From Rhizobium sp. (lineage in GTDB: Bacteria > Pseudomonadota > Alphaproteobacteria > Rhizobiales > Rhizobiaceae): a stretch of DNA of 64,000 nucleotides. This document shows, in pieces, positions 33,050 to 42,429 of the stretch (position 1 is its first letter; each line of letters starts with the position of its first letter). Made by a program: the position numbers and the translations under genes. The stretch covers positions 110,486-174,485 of the forward strand of contig JAPZUE010000009.1 in the NCBI GenBank assembly GCA_027533385.1, given 5' to 3'. The notes beneath the pieces were generated by a model. The model made no database searches. It was not told the origin of the DNA and was given only the letters and a program-made list of their open reading frames with translations.

Positions 33050-33847
33050 TCAGCGTTCGATCTTGGGATCAACGAGATTGACTTTCTCGCCCGGTGCGAT
33101 GCCGAAAAGCTTGCGGAAGTCATCCGGACCAAGCAGGGCCGCAGCCTGATCGATCAGCTGCTGATTGCGGGCATTGAGGTAGTCTGGATCGGGCGGAAGA
33201 AATCCGGGCATCGTCTGCATGGCGAAGGCCTGAACCTGTGCCCGCAGCGAAAGAAGCTTGCTCAGGGTCTCTGTCCTGTCACCGAGCGCTTCGCGCGCCA
33301 ACTGTTCGAAATCGTCGGGAAGATCGGCCATGGGTCCGGCTCCATCGGTGACATTCAGCGGCAGCCTTGTGCCGGTGCAGGCAGCAATCTTCTTCTGCCA
33401 TGCCGTATGTTGCAAGCCATAAGTCCCGTAGATGAACGAGCTGAGCGCATACCCCCGGGCGCGCTTGACGGTTAACGGAGAGCTGCCCGAGCCCCCGGTC
33501 GAATAGAGGACCTGATTGGCGAGCTGGTGACAGACACCGTCGACGCCATAGGTGAAGATCGTTCCCTGCGCCGGCGGGTTACCGCTCGACGAAAGGTTGG
33601 GAGCAACCAGACAATCGGCGAGGTTCAGATCGCCGGACTGGCTGCCGATGTAGCCATCGGCATGCCCTGGTGCTCCCCCCTTCGGATGAAACGAGCCCCA
33701 GCAATACCAGTTTCGCTCCCCTGCCGCCTTGACTGCGGCAATATCCGGATAGGCATGCACTCGACTGTCATAGGTCGTCACCCAGGTATGGTCGACGGGC
33801 GAGCCATCGGCATAGGCGGGCACCACCCAGGCATACAGGATACTCAT
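33050..33847 (-). CDS. Uncharacterised protein with Cys-His motif (CHQ)
   Basis: A 265-residue protein I do not recognise. There is no signal peptide. The N-terminal half has possible active-site residues: H20 in DHTWVTTYD, W-rich NWYCWGSFHPKGG, C106-H107 in GVDGVCHQLANQ, and H147 in YGLQHTAW. A cysteine before a hydrophobic helix and a later histidine would suit a papain-like hydrolase, but this is only a guess. The C-terminal half is helical, with LSKLLSLRAQVQAF. It follows GAGGAG and lies behind a promoter with an operator palindrome at 33857-33875. Confidence 0.82.
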   Translation of the reverse strand: MSILYAWVVPAYADGSPVDHTWVTTYDSRVHAYPDIAAVKAAGERNWYCWGSFHPKGGAPGHADGYIGSQSGDLNLADCLVAPNLSSSGNPPAQGTIFTYGVDGVCHQLANQVLYSTGGSGSSPLTVKRARGYALSSFIYGTYGLQHTAWQKKIAACTGTRLPLNVTDGAGPMADLPDDFEQLAREALGDRTETLSKLLSLRAQVQAFAMQTMPGFLPPDPDYLNARNQQLIDQAAALLGPDDFRKLFGIAPGEKVNLVDPKIER

Positions 33848-33856
33848 GGTCTCCTC

Positions 33857-33901
33857 CTCTTGTCAGAGACAAGAGAATACAACCATTGGAAAAATCGTCA
33901 A
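33857..33901 (-). promoter_or_regulatory. Sigma-70-type promoter with a palindromic operator
   Basis: On the minus strand TTGACG (33896-33901) and TATTCT (33874-33879) are 16 bp apart and look like -35 and -10 boxes. CTCTTGTC-TCT-GACAAGAG (33857-33875, perfect 8-bp arms) overlaps the -10 end and the expected start point, right before the GAGGAG ribosome site. That is a classic layout for a repressor-controlled gene. Confidence 0.55.
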
Positions 33902-33902
33902 G

Positions 33903-34760
33903 TTATCTCTCGTCAAGGTGGAGTCTGAACCTCTCGCTGAAGTCAGGATGCCAGCGTGACAGGGGCGGACGGTTCTCGATGATGTCGCCGGCGGCCCAGG
34001 CGATGCGCTTTTCGTCCAGTGCGCGGTTCACTTCATTGTCGGGGCAGAGAATGTAGAAATCGCCCGCGACCAGGCTTTCCAGCATGAAGTCGACCGTTTC
34101 CTCCGGCGTCCAGGCGCCTGCGGGCTTCTCGGTGCGGCCGTTTGCTGTCAGTCCGGTGAAGACGAAGCCGGGGATCAGCAGATGGGCGGTGACATTGCAG
34201 TCCGGCGTGTTGCGCAGCTCGTGCTGAAGAGCTTCGGTGAAGGCTTTCACGCCGGCCTTGGAGACATTGTAGGCCGGATCGCCGGGCGGCGTGGTGATCC
34301 CCTGCTTGGAGCCGGTGTTGATGATAAGAGCCGCATCCTTGTGGGCGACCATGCCCGGACCGAAGGTGCGTGTGCCATTGATGACGGCCATCAGGTTGAC
34401 GCCGAGCACATTTTCCCAGTTTGCCTGCGGGCCGAAGAGCGCGCTGCCTGGCTGGATCCCGGCATTGTTCATCAGCACATGCACGCGTCCGAAGCGCTGG
34501 ATGACGGCGCGTTCGAGAGCTTCGAGTTCGTCGAGCTTGGAGACATCCGTTCCGATCGCCATGACATCGGCTTCGCCGCCTGCTGCAAGAGGCGTTACTT
34601 CGGCGGCCACGCTTGCCAGCCGTTCGCCTTCGAGGTCGACGAGGACAACGCAGAGACCCATGCGTGCAAAGGCCTTTGCCGCCGCGAGCCCGATACCCGA
34701 AGCAGCACCGGTGATGACGGCGACATGACCTTTCTGAAGCGCGGGATGCTGGATCGTCAT
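33903..34760 (-). CDS. Short-chain dehydrogenase/reductase
   Basis: A 285-residue NAD(P)-dependent SDR of classical type: cofactor motif TGAASGIGLAAAKAF, NNAGIQ near residue 95, catalytic serine in INTGSKQGIT and YNVSKAG with tyrosine and lysine. The acidic residue after the second strand (VDLEGERL) favours NAD. ATG 34760 follows AGGAG; a TTG at 34766 is less likely. The C-terminal tail past residue 230 is longer than average. The CHQ gene lies downstream but has its own promoter. Confidence 0.92.
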   Translation of the reverse strand: MTIQHPALQKGHVAVITGAASGIGLAAAKAFARMGLCVVLVDLEGERLASVAAEVTPLAAGGEADVMAIGTDVSKLDELEALERAVIQRFGRVHVLMNNAGIQPGSALFGPQANWENVLGVNLMAVINGTRTFGPGMVAHKDAALIINTGSKQGITTPPGDPAYNVSKAGVKAFTEALQHELRNTPDCNVTAHLLIPGFVFTGLTANGRTEKPAGAWTPEETVDFMLESLVAGDFYILCPDNEVNRALDEKRIAWAAGDIIENRPPLSRWHPDFSERFRLHLDER

Positions 34761-34998
34761 GGACAAACTCCTTTTAGGTCAATGGCTTTGGCAGTGATGG
34801 CGATATGGTACCGGTGTTCGGCTTCGTCAACATGACGGCAAATTGGCCTCAGGCTCCCCTGGTCATCAGACCTAACCGGTCTTGGCCGGCACCTCGGCAT
34901 GTCGATGCCCTTGCGCACCAGCGGAATCTCGCTAAAAGTGCCGCCATTCTTGATCCAGGCGGGGTTTTAGCCTCGCACCCTCCAGACGGAACATCGAC

Positions 34999-36222
34999 AT
35001 GGCACTCCCCAAAGACGTGAAGAAAGTCGTCCTCGCCTATTCCGGCGGCCTCGACACCTCGATCATCCTGAAATGGCTCCAGACCGAACTCGGTGCTGAA
35101 GTCGTGACCTTCACCGCCGATCTTGGCCAGGGTGAAGAGCTAGAGCCGGCCCGCAAGAAGGCCGAGATGCTCGGTATCAAGGAGATCTTCATCGAGGACG
35201 TCCGCGAGGAGTTCGTGCGCGATTTCGTCTTCCCGATGTTCCGCGCCAATGCCGTCTATGAAGGCGTCTACCTGCTCGGCACCTCGATCGCCCGTCCGCT
35301 GATCTCCAAGCATCTGATCGAGATCGCCAAGAAGACTGGCGCAGACGCCATCGCGCATGGCGCCACCGGCAAGGGTAATGACCAGGTTCGTTTCGAGCTG
35401 TCGGCCTATGCGCTTAACCCCGACATTAAGATCATCGCACCGTGGCGCGACTGGGCGTTCAAGAGCCGCACGGATCTCCTGAACTTTGCCGAACAGCACC
35501 AGATCCCGGTTGCCAAGGACAAGAAGGGCGAGGCGCCGTTCTCCGTCGATGCCAACCTTCTGCACTCCTCCTCCGAGGGCAAGGTTCTCGAAGATCCGGC
35601 CCAAGAAGCACCGGAATACGTGCATATGCGCACGATTTCGCCGGAAGCGGCCCCCGACAAGGCAACCATCATCAAGGTCGGTTTCCGCAAGGGCGATGCC
35701 TGCTCGATCAACGGCGTCGAGATGAGCCCGGCCACGCTTCTCGCTGCACTCAACGACTACGGCCGTGACAACGGCATCGGTCGTCTCGACCTTGTCGAGA
35801 ACCGCTTTGTCGGCATGAAGAGCCGCGGCGTCTACGAGACCCCCGGCGGCACCATCCTGCTTGCTGCCCATCGTGCCATCGAATCGATCACGCTCGACCG
35901 GGGTGCAGCCCACCTCAAGGATGAGCTGATGCCGCGTTATGCCGAGCTGATCTACTACGGCTTCTGGTTCTCGCCGGAGCGCGAGATGCTGCAGGCCCTG
36001 ATCGACAAGAGCCAGGAGCATGTTGAGGGCGAAGTGACGCTGAAGCTCTACAAGGGCAATGTCATGGTCATCGGTCGCGAATCGGAGAAGTCGCTTTATT
36101 CCGACAAGCTGGTGACCTTCGAGGACGACCAGGGCGCCTACGACCAGAAGGATGCAGCCGGCTTCATCAAGCTGAACGCGCTTCGCCTGCGCACGCTCGC
36201 CAAGCGCAATCTCGGCAAGTAA
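34999..36222 (+). CDS. argG: Argininosuccinate synthase
   Basis: A 407-residue ATP-dependent ligase joining citrulline and aspartate in arginine synthesis. The ATP-binding PP-loop AYSGGLDTS lies at residues 13-21; [12 protein letters not shown] and [12 protein letters not shown] are typical later blocks. No ribosome site is stronger than the weak GGAAC about ten bases before the ATG. A strong terminator follows. It is divergent from the SDR, 238 bp apart. Confidence 0.97.
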   Translation: MALPKDVKKVVLAYSGGLDTSIILKWLQTELGAEVVTFTADLGQGEELEPARKKAEMLGIKEIFIEDVREEFVRDFVFPMFRANAVYEGVYLLGTSIARPLISKHLIEIAKKTGADAIAHGATGKGNDQVRFELSAYALNPDIKIIAPWRDWAFKSRTDLLNFAEQHQIPVAKDKKGEAPFSVDANLLHSSSEGKVLEDPAQEAPEYVHMRTISPEAAPDKATIIKVGFRKGDACSINGVEMSPATLLAALNDYGRDNGIGRLDLVENRFVGMKSRGVYETPGGTILLAAHRAIESITLDRGAAHLKDELMPRYAELIYYGFWFSPEREMLQALIDKSQEHVEGEVTLKLYKGNVMVIGRESEKSLYSDKLVTFEDDQGAYDQKDAAGFIKLNALRLRTLAKRNLGK

Positions 36223-36244
36223 GCAGCACGTCTGAAAACAGATC

Positions 36245-36276
36245 GCCCGCCTGCCCCTCGGGGGAGGCGGGCTTTT
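36245..36276 (+). terminator. Terminator of argG
   Basis: GCCCGCCTGCCCC-TCG-GGGGAGGCGGGC (nearly perfect stem) followed by TTTTT. It abuts the convergent MFS gene. Confidence 0.85.
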
Positions 36277-37467
36277 TCATGCCCGCTGTTCGAGTCGGCG
36301 CAGCCAGAGGAAACCGGCAACAGCGCTCAGTTCCATGAAGGGTATGATGATGCCGAAGGCGATCAGGGGATCGCCGATAGAAGCAGCCGCAACACCGCCG
36401 GCAAAGCCGGCGCTCATCTGCAGGAAGCCGGTGAGCGCCGAGGCTGAACCCGCAATATGCGGAAAGGGCGCCATGCTGGTGGTGACGATATGCGGGCTTA
36501 AGAAAGCGAGGCCGAAGGTGCAGATCGCCACGGGCCCCATGATCGACAGGAAGAAGGGGGGCACAAAGGCAACCGAGAGCGCCATGATTATGGCGCCGGT
36601 GCCGCAGAGCGCAATTCCGATCCGTGAAGCCGTCAGACCCGAGATGCGGCGGGACACCAGCTTCAGCGTCAGCGAGCCGGTCAGATAGGCGCCCGATTGC
36701 ATCAGCATGCCCATGCCGAACTGGGTAGGCGTCAGGCCGACCTCGTTGATCAGGACGAAAGGCAGCATGGTCGATTGGGCATAAAGCGCGCCGATCGTGC
36801 CGCTGAGCACCAGCGATGCCGCCAGGAAGCGGGAATGGCCTGCAACCTCCAGATAGTTCTTGACCAGCTGGCCGGGGCGCAGTCGCCCGAGATCCGGAAC
36901 GATCGTCTCCTTCAGCAGTGTCAGGGTGAAACCCATGGCCATCAGGCCGAACGCGACCATCAGAAGAAAGACCGCATTCCAGCCGAAGGCCGCAAGCGTC
37001 AGCCCGCCCAGCGTTGGCCCCATGGCTGGGCCGACCGCGAGGAAAATGCCGATGGTGTTCAAGATGCGGCTGGCATCTGCGCCGGTGTAGAGATCCCGGA
37101 CAATCGCGCGTCCGACGACGACGCCAACCGATGCGCCGATGCCCTGGATCAGCCGTGCGGCCAGGATGAATTCGACGCTCGGTGCGAGCGTCGCCAGCAG
37201 TGAGCCCGCCAGATAGATCGTCAGAAAGATAAGGGTCGCCTTCTTGCGGCCCAGGGCATCGGCCAGCGGTCCAGCAACCAGTTGGGCGAGCGCGAAGCCG
37301 GCGAAGAACATCGAGAGGCTGAGCTTGATCGCCGCGTCTGTCGTGCCGAATGCTCTAACGAGTTCGGGCATTGCCGGCGTGTAGATCGCCATGGAGATTG
37401 GACCGAGCGTGGTCAGGAAGGCGCCCAGGAAGGTGGTGCGCCGCTCGCTCATGCGCATCTCGGTCAT
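36277..37467 (-). CDS. Multidrug efflux MFS transporter, Bcr/CflA type
   Basis: A 396-residue twelve-helix exporter. The Bcr/CflA signatures are present: TTLGPISMAIYTPAMPELVR in helix 1, QLVAGPLADALGRKKATLIF at the helix 2-3 loop, and the GASVGVVVGRAIVRDLYTG segment in helix 4-5. Expected to export bicyclomycin-like drugs or small metabolites by proton antiport. Several N-terminal methionines (1, 4, 6) leave the start slightly open. Convergent with argG. Confidence 0.92.
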   Translation of the reverse strand: MTEMRMSERRTTFLGAFLTTLGPISMAIYTPAMPELVRAFGTTDAAIKLSLSMFFAGFALAQLVAGPLADALGRKKATLIFLTIYLAGSLLATLAPSVEFILAARLIQGIGASVGVVVGRAIVRDLYTGADASRILNTIGIFLAVGPAMGPTLGGLTLAAFGWNAVFLLMVAFGLMAMGFTLTLLKETIVPDLGRLRPGQLVKNYLEVAGHSRFLAASLVLSGTIGALYAQSTMLPFVLINEVGLTPTQFGMGMLMQSGAYLTGSLTLKLVSRRISGLTASRIGIALCGTGAIIMALSVAFVPPFFLSIMGPVAICTFGLAFLSPHIVTTSMAPFPHIAGSASALTGFLQMSAGFAGGVAAASIGDPLIAFGIIIPFMELSAVAGFLWLRRLEQRA

Positions 37468-37492
37468 TCGATCAGGTCCGTCATCATGAAGA

Positions 37493-37513
37493 AAGGCGCC
37501 CCTGCGGCGCCTT
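37493..37513 (-). terminator. Terminator after the 37.6-38.0 kb hypothetical gene
   Basis: AAGGCGCC-CCTGC-GGCGCCTT, followed on the minus strand by TTTCTT, 60 bp past the stop. Confidence 0.65.
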
Positions 37514-37575
37514 CTGGAGATGACTTAGTGCTGTTGATGCCAGAGATCGAGTGCCAATCTCCGTCTGTCGTCTGG

Positions 37576-38004
37576 TCAGGTCGTCTTCGCGAAGAAGTCC
37601 AGGACCTTGGCGTAAGAGTCGGCCATGTCCATGTCGCCGATCATTTCGGCAAGTGACTGCTGCGTGCGGTAGTATTCTGCATAGTCGAACTGGGAATCGT
37701 CGGTCAGGGTCGACAGATCCATGATGTTGCCGTTGCGGTCGACGATCTGAAGCGGCAGTTCCGTGGAAAGTTCCCGATAGGTATCGGCATCGATCTGTTC
37801 GCGCTGGAAGCTTTCCGAAGCAATTTCGCGCAAGCGCCGCGGCGTCATACTGGCGAAAACCGACAGAGCTTCCTCGAAAACCTCTGTCTCTTTCGAAGGC
37901 TTTACCTTCGGCTGCAGATCGGCGAGCCGGACATCCGACTGCGGAGAGATTTCTTTGACGCGAAGGGATGCAACGCCTACCGGTTGGATTGGAAAGATTT
38001 CCAT
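37576..38004 (-). CDS. Conserved hypothetical protein
   Basis: A 142-residue soluble, mostly acidic protein with a helical middle (ETEVFEEALSVFASMTPRRL and REIASESFQREQIDADTY) and a C-terminal helix (SLAEMIGDMDMADSYAKVLD). No signal peptide or membrane segment, no motif I recognise. It looks like a real coding region by its codon use and stop-flanked frame, with a terminator after it. Confidence 0.78.
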   Translation of the reverse strand: MEIFPIQPVGVASLRVKEISPQSDVRLADLQPKVKPSKETEVFEEALSVFASMTPRRLREIASESFQREQIDADTYRELSTELPLQIVDRNGNIMDLSTLTDDSQFDYAEYYRTQQSLAEMIGDMDMADSYAKVLDFFAKTT

Positions 38005-38200
38005 GGCCGTGACCGTCCTTTCATAGGATGAATCGATCTATGGGCTTATTCGAAACTACGTCAATCGGCCTCGGTTTCGCCTGTGGAAAAATCTGCCCTT
38101 GTTCACTGATTTTTGCGTGCCTGCAGCCCCTCTGCCGGGATAACATGGTGGAAAATCAGTGCTTCGCCTGCATTCAAGCGAGGTTTCAGGAGGTTCATGC

Positions 38201-40264
38201 ATGACTGATTCGCCCGCTTTCAATCCCGCCGTCATCGACTGGCAGGGCCCCCACGGCCTGCCGCAATTCGAACAGGTCGGTGATGGTGACTATGCGCCGG
38301 CCTTCGAGGCGGCGTTGCAAGAGCATGAAGCGGAGATCGACGCGATCGCCGACAATCCGGAGCCGGCGACCTTCGCCAACACGATCGTGGCGCTCGAAAT
38401 CGCCGGTGACGCCCTGTCACGCGTCTCGGCGTTGTTCTGGAACCGGGCAGGTGCGCATACCAATCCTGGCATCCAGGCGCTTGAGCGCGAGATTGCCCCG
38501 AAGATGTCGCGCCATTATTCGAAGATCGGCATGAACGCAGCTTTGTTTGCCAGGATCGACGATCTCTGGACCCGTCGTGCTGAACTTGACCTGACCGTCG
38601 AGCAGACGCGTGTTCTGGAGCGCCATTGGAAGGGCTTCGTCAAGGCGGGTGCCAAACTGCCGAAGCCTGAGCAGGAGCGCCTGGCTGAGATCAATGAGCG
38701 GCTGGCAAGCCTAGGCGCGAATTTCGGCCAGAACGTTCTCGCGGATGAATCCTCCTGGATCCTGCCGCTCTCCGGCGAGGACGACCTTGCCGGCATTCCG
38801 GCCTTCCTGCGCGACGCCATGGCGTCCGCTGCAGCCGCACATGGCGGTGGGCACAGCCATGTGGTGACGCTGTCGCGCTCGATCATCGAGCCCTTCCTCA
38901 CCTTCTCGGAACGCCGTGACCTGCGCGAGGCCGCATTCAGGGCCTGGACGTCGCGCGGCATCAATGGCGGCGAAACCGACAATTGCGGTATCGTCAGGGA
39001 GACGCTGGCGCTTCGGGCGGAAAAGGCGGGGCTTCTCGGCTACAAGGATTTCGCCTCCTTCAAGCTCGACAACACGATGGCGAAAACGCCTGAAGCGGTG
39101 AATGGTCTGTTGATGCAGGTCTGGGAAAAGGCCGTTTCGCAGGCGCGGGCAGAAGAAGCCGAACTCGCCGCCGTGATTGCCGATGAGGGCAAGAACCACG
39201 AGGTCGCGCCCTGGGACTGGCGCCATTATGCCGAAAAGCTCAGGGCGAAGAAGTTCGATTTCTCCGAGGCCGAACTGAAGCCCTATCTGCAGCTCGAAAA
39301 GATCATCGACGCCTGCTTCGATGTGGCGGGCCGTATCTTCGGCATTCGCGCCGTGCCGCTTGCCAATGTCGTCGGTTACCATCCGGATGTGCGCGTCTTT
39401 GAAATCCGTGATCGCAACGACACGCTGGTCGCCCTCTTCCTCGGCGACTATTTCGCCCGTCCCTCTAAGCGTTCCGGTGCCTGGATGAGCAGCTTCCAGA
39501 CCCAGCATCGGCTGCCCTTGAAGAACGGCCGTCAGGGCGAGCTGCCGATCATCTATAATGTCTGCAACTTCGCGAAGCCCGAACCCGGCAAGCCGGCGCT
39601 GCTGTCGCTTGATGATGCGCGGACGCTGTTCCACGAATTCGGCCATGCGGCCCATGGCATGCTATCCGACGTCACCTATCCCTCGGTTTCCGGTACCGGC
39701 GTCTCGCGCGATTTCGTCGAACTGCCGTCGCAACTTTACGAGCACTGGCTGACGGTGCCGGAGATCCTCAAGACCTATGCGGTGCACTACCAGACGGGTG
39801 AGCCCATGCCGCAGGCATTGCTCGACAAGGTGCTCGCCGCGCGCACCTTCAATGCCGGCTTCAACACGGTCGAGTTCACCTCGTCGGCGCTGGTCGACAT
39901 GGCCTTCCATACGCGGGCAGCCGTGGAGGACCCGATGGCCGTTCAGGCCGAAGTGCTTGAGAAGATCGGCATGCCCGCTTCTATTGTCATGCGCCATGCC
40001 ACGCCGCACTTCCAGCACGTCTTCTCCGGGGATGGTTACTCGGCGGGTTATTATTCCTATATGTGGTCGGAAGTGCTTGACGCCGATGCCTTCGCCGCCT
40101 TCGAGGAAACCGGCAATCCCTTCGATCCGGGGATGGCATCGAAGCTCAAAACACATATCTATGCGTCCGGCGGATCGGTCGATCCGGAGGATGCCTACAA
40201 GGCCTTCCGGGGCAAGATGCCGAGCCCCGAGGCAATGCTAAAGAAGAAAGGCCTTGCGGCCTAA
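38201..40264 (+). CDS. M3-family oligopeptidase (peptidyl-dipeptidase Dcp / OpdA type)
   Basis: A 687-residue cytosolic zinc metallopeptidase that cleaves short peptides. The zinc motif HEFGHAAHG is near residue 478, followed by the downstream glutamate block DFVELPSQLYEHW; the helical N-terminal half (EALQEHEAEI and so on) forms the closing lid. AGGAGG lies about eight bases before ATG 38201; the 38159 start precedes it. OpdA and Dcp cannot be separated by eye. Confidence 0.94.
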   Translation: MTDSPAFNPAVIDWQGPHGLPQFEQVGDGDYAPAFEAALQEHEAEIDAIADNPEPATFANTIVALEIAGDALSRVSALFWNRAGAHTNPGIQALEREIAPKMSRHYSKIGMNAALFARIDDLWTRRAELDLTVEQTRVLERHWKGFVKAGAKLPKPEQERLAEINERLASLGANFGQNVLADESSWILPLSGEDDLAGIPAFLRDAMASAAAAHGGGHSHVVTLSRSIIEPFLTFSERRDLREAAFRAWTSRGINGGETDNCGIVRETLALRAEKAGLLGYKDFASFKLDNTMAKTPEAVNGLLMQVWEKAVSQARAEEAELAAVIADEGKNHEVAPWDWRHYAEKLRAKKFDFSEAELKPYLQLEKIIDACFDVAGRIFGIRAVPLANVVGYHPDVRVFEIRDRNDTLVALFLGDYFARPSKRSGAWMSSFQTQHRLPLKNGRQGELPIIYNVCNFAKPEPGKPALLSLDDARTLFHEFGHAAHGMLSDVTYPSVSGTGVSRDFVELPSQLYEHWLTVPEILKTYAVHYQTGEPMPQALLDKVLAARTFNAGFNTVEFTSSALVDMAFHTRAAVEDPMAVQAEVLEKIGMPASIVMRHATPHFQHVFSGDGYSAGYYSYMWSEVLDADAFAAFEETGNPFDPGMASKLKTHIYASGGSVDPEDAYKAFRGKMPSPEAMLKKKGLAA

Positions 40265-40421
40265 GCGTCGCGACGCCGCTGAAATGCGCCGCCGGCGGTA
40301 ACCATCGCCGGCGCTTCGGGCGTTTCCCCCTTTCGCAAATGCAAAAAACAGGGTATGAGCGCCCCAAAGTAAATCGGCGCCTCTCTCCCGTATTGCGCCC
40401 CAGCACTCAGAGATCTTGGAT

Positions 40422-42251
40422 ATGAACCTCCGCAATATCGCGATCATTGCGCACGTTGACCATGGGAAAACGACCCTCGTCGACGAGCTCCTCAAGCAGT
40501 CCGGCTCGTTCCGCGAGAACCAGCGCGTGATGGAACGCGTTATGGACTCGAACGACATCGAAAAGGAGCGCGGGATCACCATTCTCGCCAAGGCGACGTC
40601 GATCGAGTGGAAGGACACCCGCATCAACATCGTCGACACCCCCGGCCACGCCGACTTCGGCGGTGAAGTCGAGCGCATTCTCTCGATGGTGGATGGCGCA
40701 ATCGTTCTCGTCGATGCTGCCGAAGGCCCGATGCCGCAGACCAAGTTCGTGGTCGGCAAGGCGCTCAAGGTCGGTCTTCGCCCGATCGTTGCTATCAACA
40801 AGGTCGACCGTCCGGACGCCCGTATCGACGAAGTCGTCAACGAAGTTTTCGATCTCTTCGCCGCGCTCGACGCGACCGACGAGCAGCTCGACTTCCCGAT
40901 CCTCTACGGTTCGGGCCGCTCCGGCTGGATGAACACCGATCCGAACGGTTCGCAGGAAGAAGGCCTGACCCCGCTGCTCGACCTCGTGGTCAAGCATGTT
41001 CCGGCGCCGACGGTCGAAGAAGGCCCGTTCAAGATGATCGGTACGATCCTGGAAGCCAACAACTTCCTCGGCCGCATCATCACCGGTCGTATCGCTGCCG
41101 GCTCGATCAAGCCGAACCAGGCCGTCAAGGTTCTCGGTCAGGACGGCAAGCTCATCGAACAGGGCCGTATCTCCAAGATCCTCGCCTTCCGCGGCATCGA
41201 GCGCACCGCCATCGAAGAAGCCCATGCCGGTGACATCGTTGCGATCGCAGGCCTCTCCAAGGGCACCGTTGCCGATACCTTCTGCGATCCGGCCGTGACC
41301 GAAGCGATGAAGGCGCAGCCGATCGACCCGCCGACCGTCACGATGTCCTTCATCGTCAACGACAGCCCGCTTGCCGGCACCGAAGGCGACAAGGTTACGA
41401 GCCGCGTTATCCGCGACCGCCTGTTCAAGGAAGCCGAAGGCAATGTCGCGCTGAAGATCGAAGAGTCCGCCGACAAGGACTCGTTCTTCGTCTCCGGTCG
41501 TGGCGAACTTCAGCTCGCCGTCCTGATCGAAAACATGCGCCGTGAAGGCTTCGAGCTTGCCGTATCGCGTCCGCGCGTGGTCATGCACAAGGACGAAGCG
41601 ACCGGCCAGATGATGGAGCCGATCGAAGAAGTCGTCATCGACGTCGACGAAGAGCATTCCGGCGTGGTCGTGCAGAAGATGTCCGAGCGCAAGGCCGAAA
41701 TGGTCGAGCTTCGTCCGTCGGGCGGCAACCGCGTTCGTCTGGTGTTCTTCGCTCCGACCCGTGGCCTGATCGGCTATCAGTCGGAACTCTTGACCGATAC
41801 GCGCGGCACCGCCGTGATGAACCGCCTGTTCCACGACTACCAGCCCTACAAGGGTGAGATCGGGGGTCGCGTCAACGGCGTTCTGCTCGCCAACGAAGCT
41901 GGCGAAGCCGTGGCCTATGCCCTGTTCAACCTGGAAGATCGCGGCCCGATGATCATCGATGCCGGCGAGAAGGTCTATATGGGCATGATCATCGGCATTC
42001 ATAGCCGTGACAACGATCTGGAAGTGAACGTGCTCAAGGGCAAGAAGCTCACCAACATCCGTGCTGCCGGCAAGGATGAAGCGGTCAAGCTCACCCCGCC
42101 GATCCGCTTCACGCTCGAGCGTGCGCTGTCCTGGATCCAGGACGACGAGCTGGTCGAAGTCACGCCGAAGTCGATCCGCCTGCGCAAGATGTTCCTCGAC
42201 GCCAACGACCGCAAGCGCATGGAAAAGGCCAAGGCTGCCGTCGCCGGCTGA
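40422..42251 (+). CDS. typA: Ribosome-associated GTPase TypA/BipA
   Basis: A 609-residue translational GTPase related to EF-G that binds ribosomes under stress and aids 50S assembly at low temperature. G1 AHVDHGKTT is at residues 10-18, the G2 region GITILAKATSIEWK, G3 DTPGHADF and G4 NKVDR. The C-terminal domains and the conserved RHNKRGLIGYQ-like block (APTRGLIGYQSELLT) are present. ATG 40422; a TTG at 40416 is the alternative. A terminator follows. Confidence 0.96.
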   Translation: MNLRNIAIIAHVDHGKTTLVDELLKQSGSFRENQRVMERVMDSNDIEKERGITILAKATSIEWKDTRINIVDTPGHADFGGEVERILSMVDGAIVLVDAAEGPMPQTKFVVGKALKVGLRPIVAINKVDRPDARIDEVVNEVFDLFAALDATDEQLDFPILYGSGRSGWMNTDPNGSQEEGLTPLLDLVVKHVPAPTVEEGPFKMIGTILEANNFLGRIITGRIAAGSIKPNQAVKVLGQDGKLIEQGRISKILAFRGIERTAIEEAHAGDIVAIAGLSKGTVADTFCDPAVTEAMKAQPIDPPTVTMSFIVNDSPLAGTEGDKVTSRVIRDRLFKEAEGNVALKIEESADKDSFFVSGRGELQLAVLIENMRREGFELAVSRPRVVMHKDEATGQMMEPIEEVVIDVDEEHSGVVVQKMSERKAEMVELRPSGGNRVRLVFFAPTRGLIGYQSELLTDTRGTAVMNRLFHDYQPYKGEIGGRVNGVLLANEAGEAVAYALFNLEDRGPMIIDAGEKVYMGMIIGIHSRDNDLEVNVLKGKKLTNIRAAGKDEAVKLTPPIRFTLERALSWIQDDELVEVTPKSIRLRKMFLDANDRKRMEKAKAAVAG

Positions 42252-42277
42252 ACCTCTTGAAAATACGTCTCATTTTG

Positions 42278-42306
42278 AAACCCCGGTCGTCTCGGCCGGG
42301 GTTTTG
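42278..42306 (+). terminator. Terminator of typA
   Basis: AAACCCCGG-TCGTCTCGG-CCGGGGTTT stem followed by TTGTTTG. Confidence 0.8.
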
Positions 42307-42342
42307 TTTGTGAATGCGACCGGTTCTGCCTTGCGAGTAATC

Positions 42343-42357
42343 TTAAAAAAGCGTTAA
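42343..42357. promoter_or_regulatory. Perfect CtrA box (TTAA-N7-TTAA) upstream of a GNAT gene
   Basis: TTAA-AAAAGCG-TTAA, 73 bp before the GNAT start at 42430. The full consensus for CtrA in alphaproteobacteria is TTAA-N7-TTAA. Confidence 0.5.
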
Positions 42358-42429
42358 ATTTTCCCGTTGGGCCGATGTAGGCCCGGGCTCCGCGTCTCCT
42401 TCCTCGGCGCGCCAGGGTGAGTTTACGTT

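Noticed and set aside
40291..40312. Hairpin after the M3 peptidase as terminator
   Set aside because: Seven-base GC stem with a loose loop and no adjacent U-tract; too weak to call.
40407..42002. Minus-strand ORF of 531 codons under typA
   Set aside because: Shadow of the strongly conserved typA gene.
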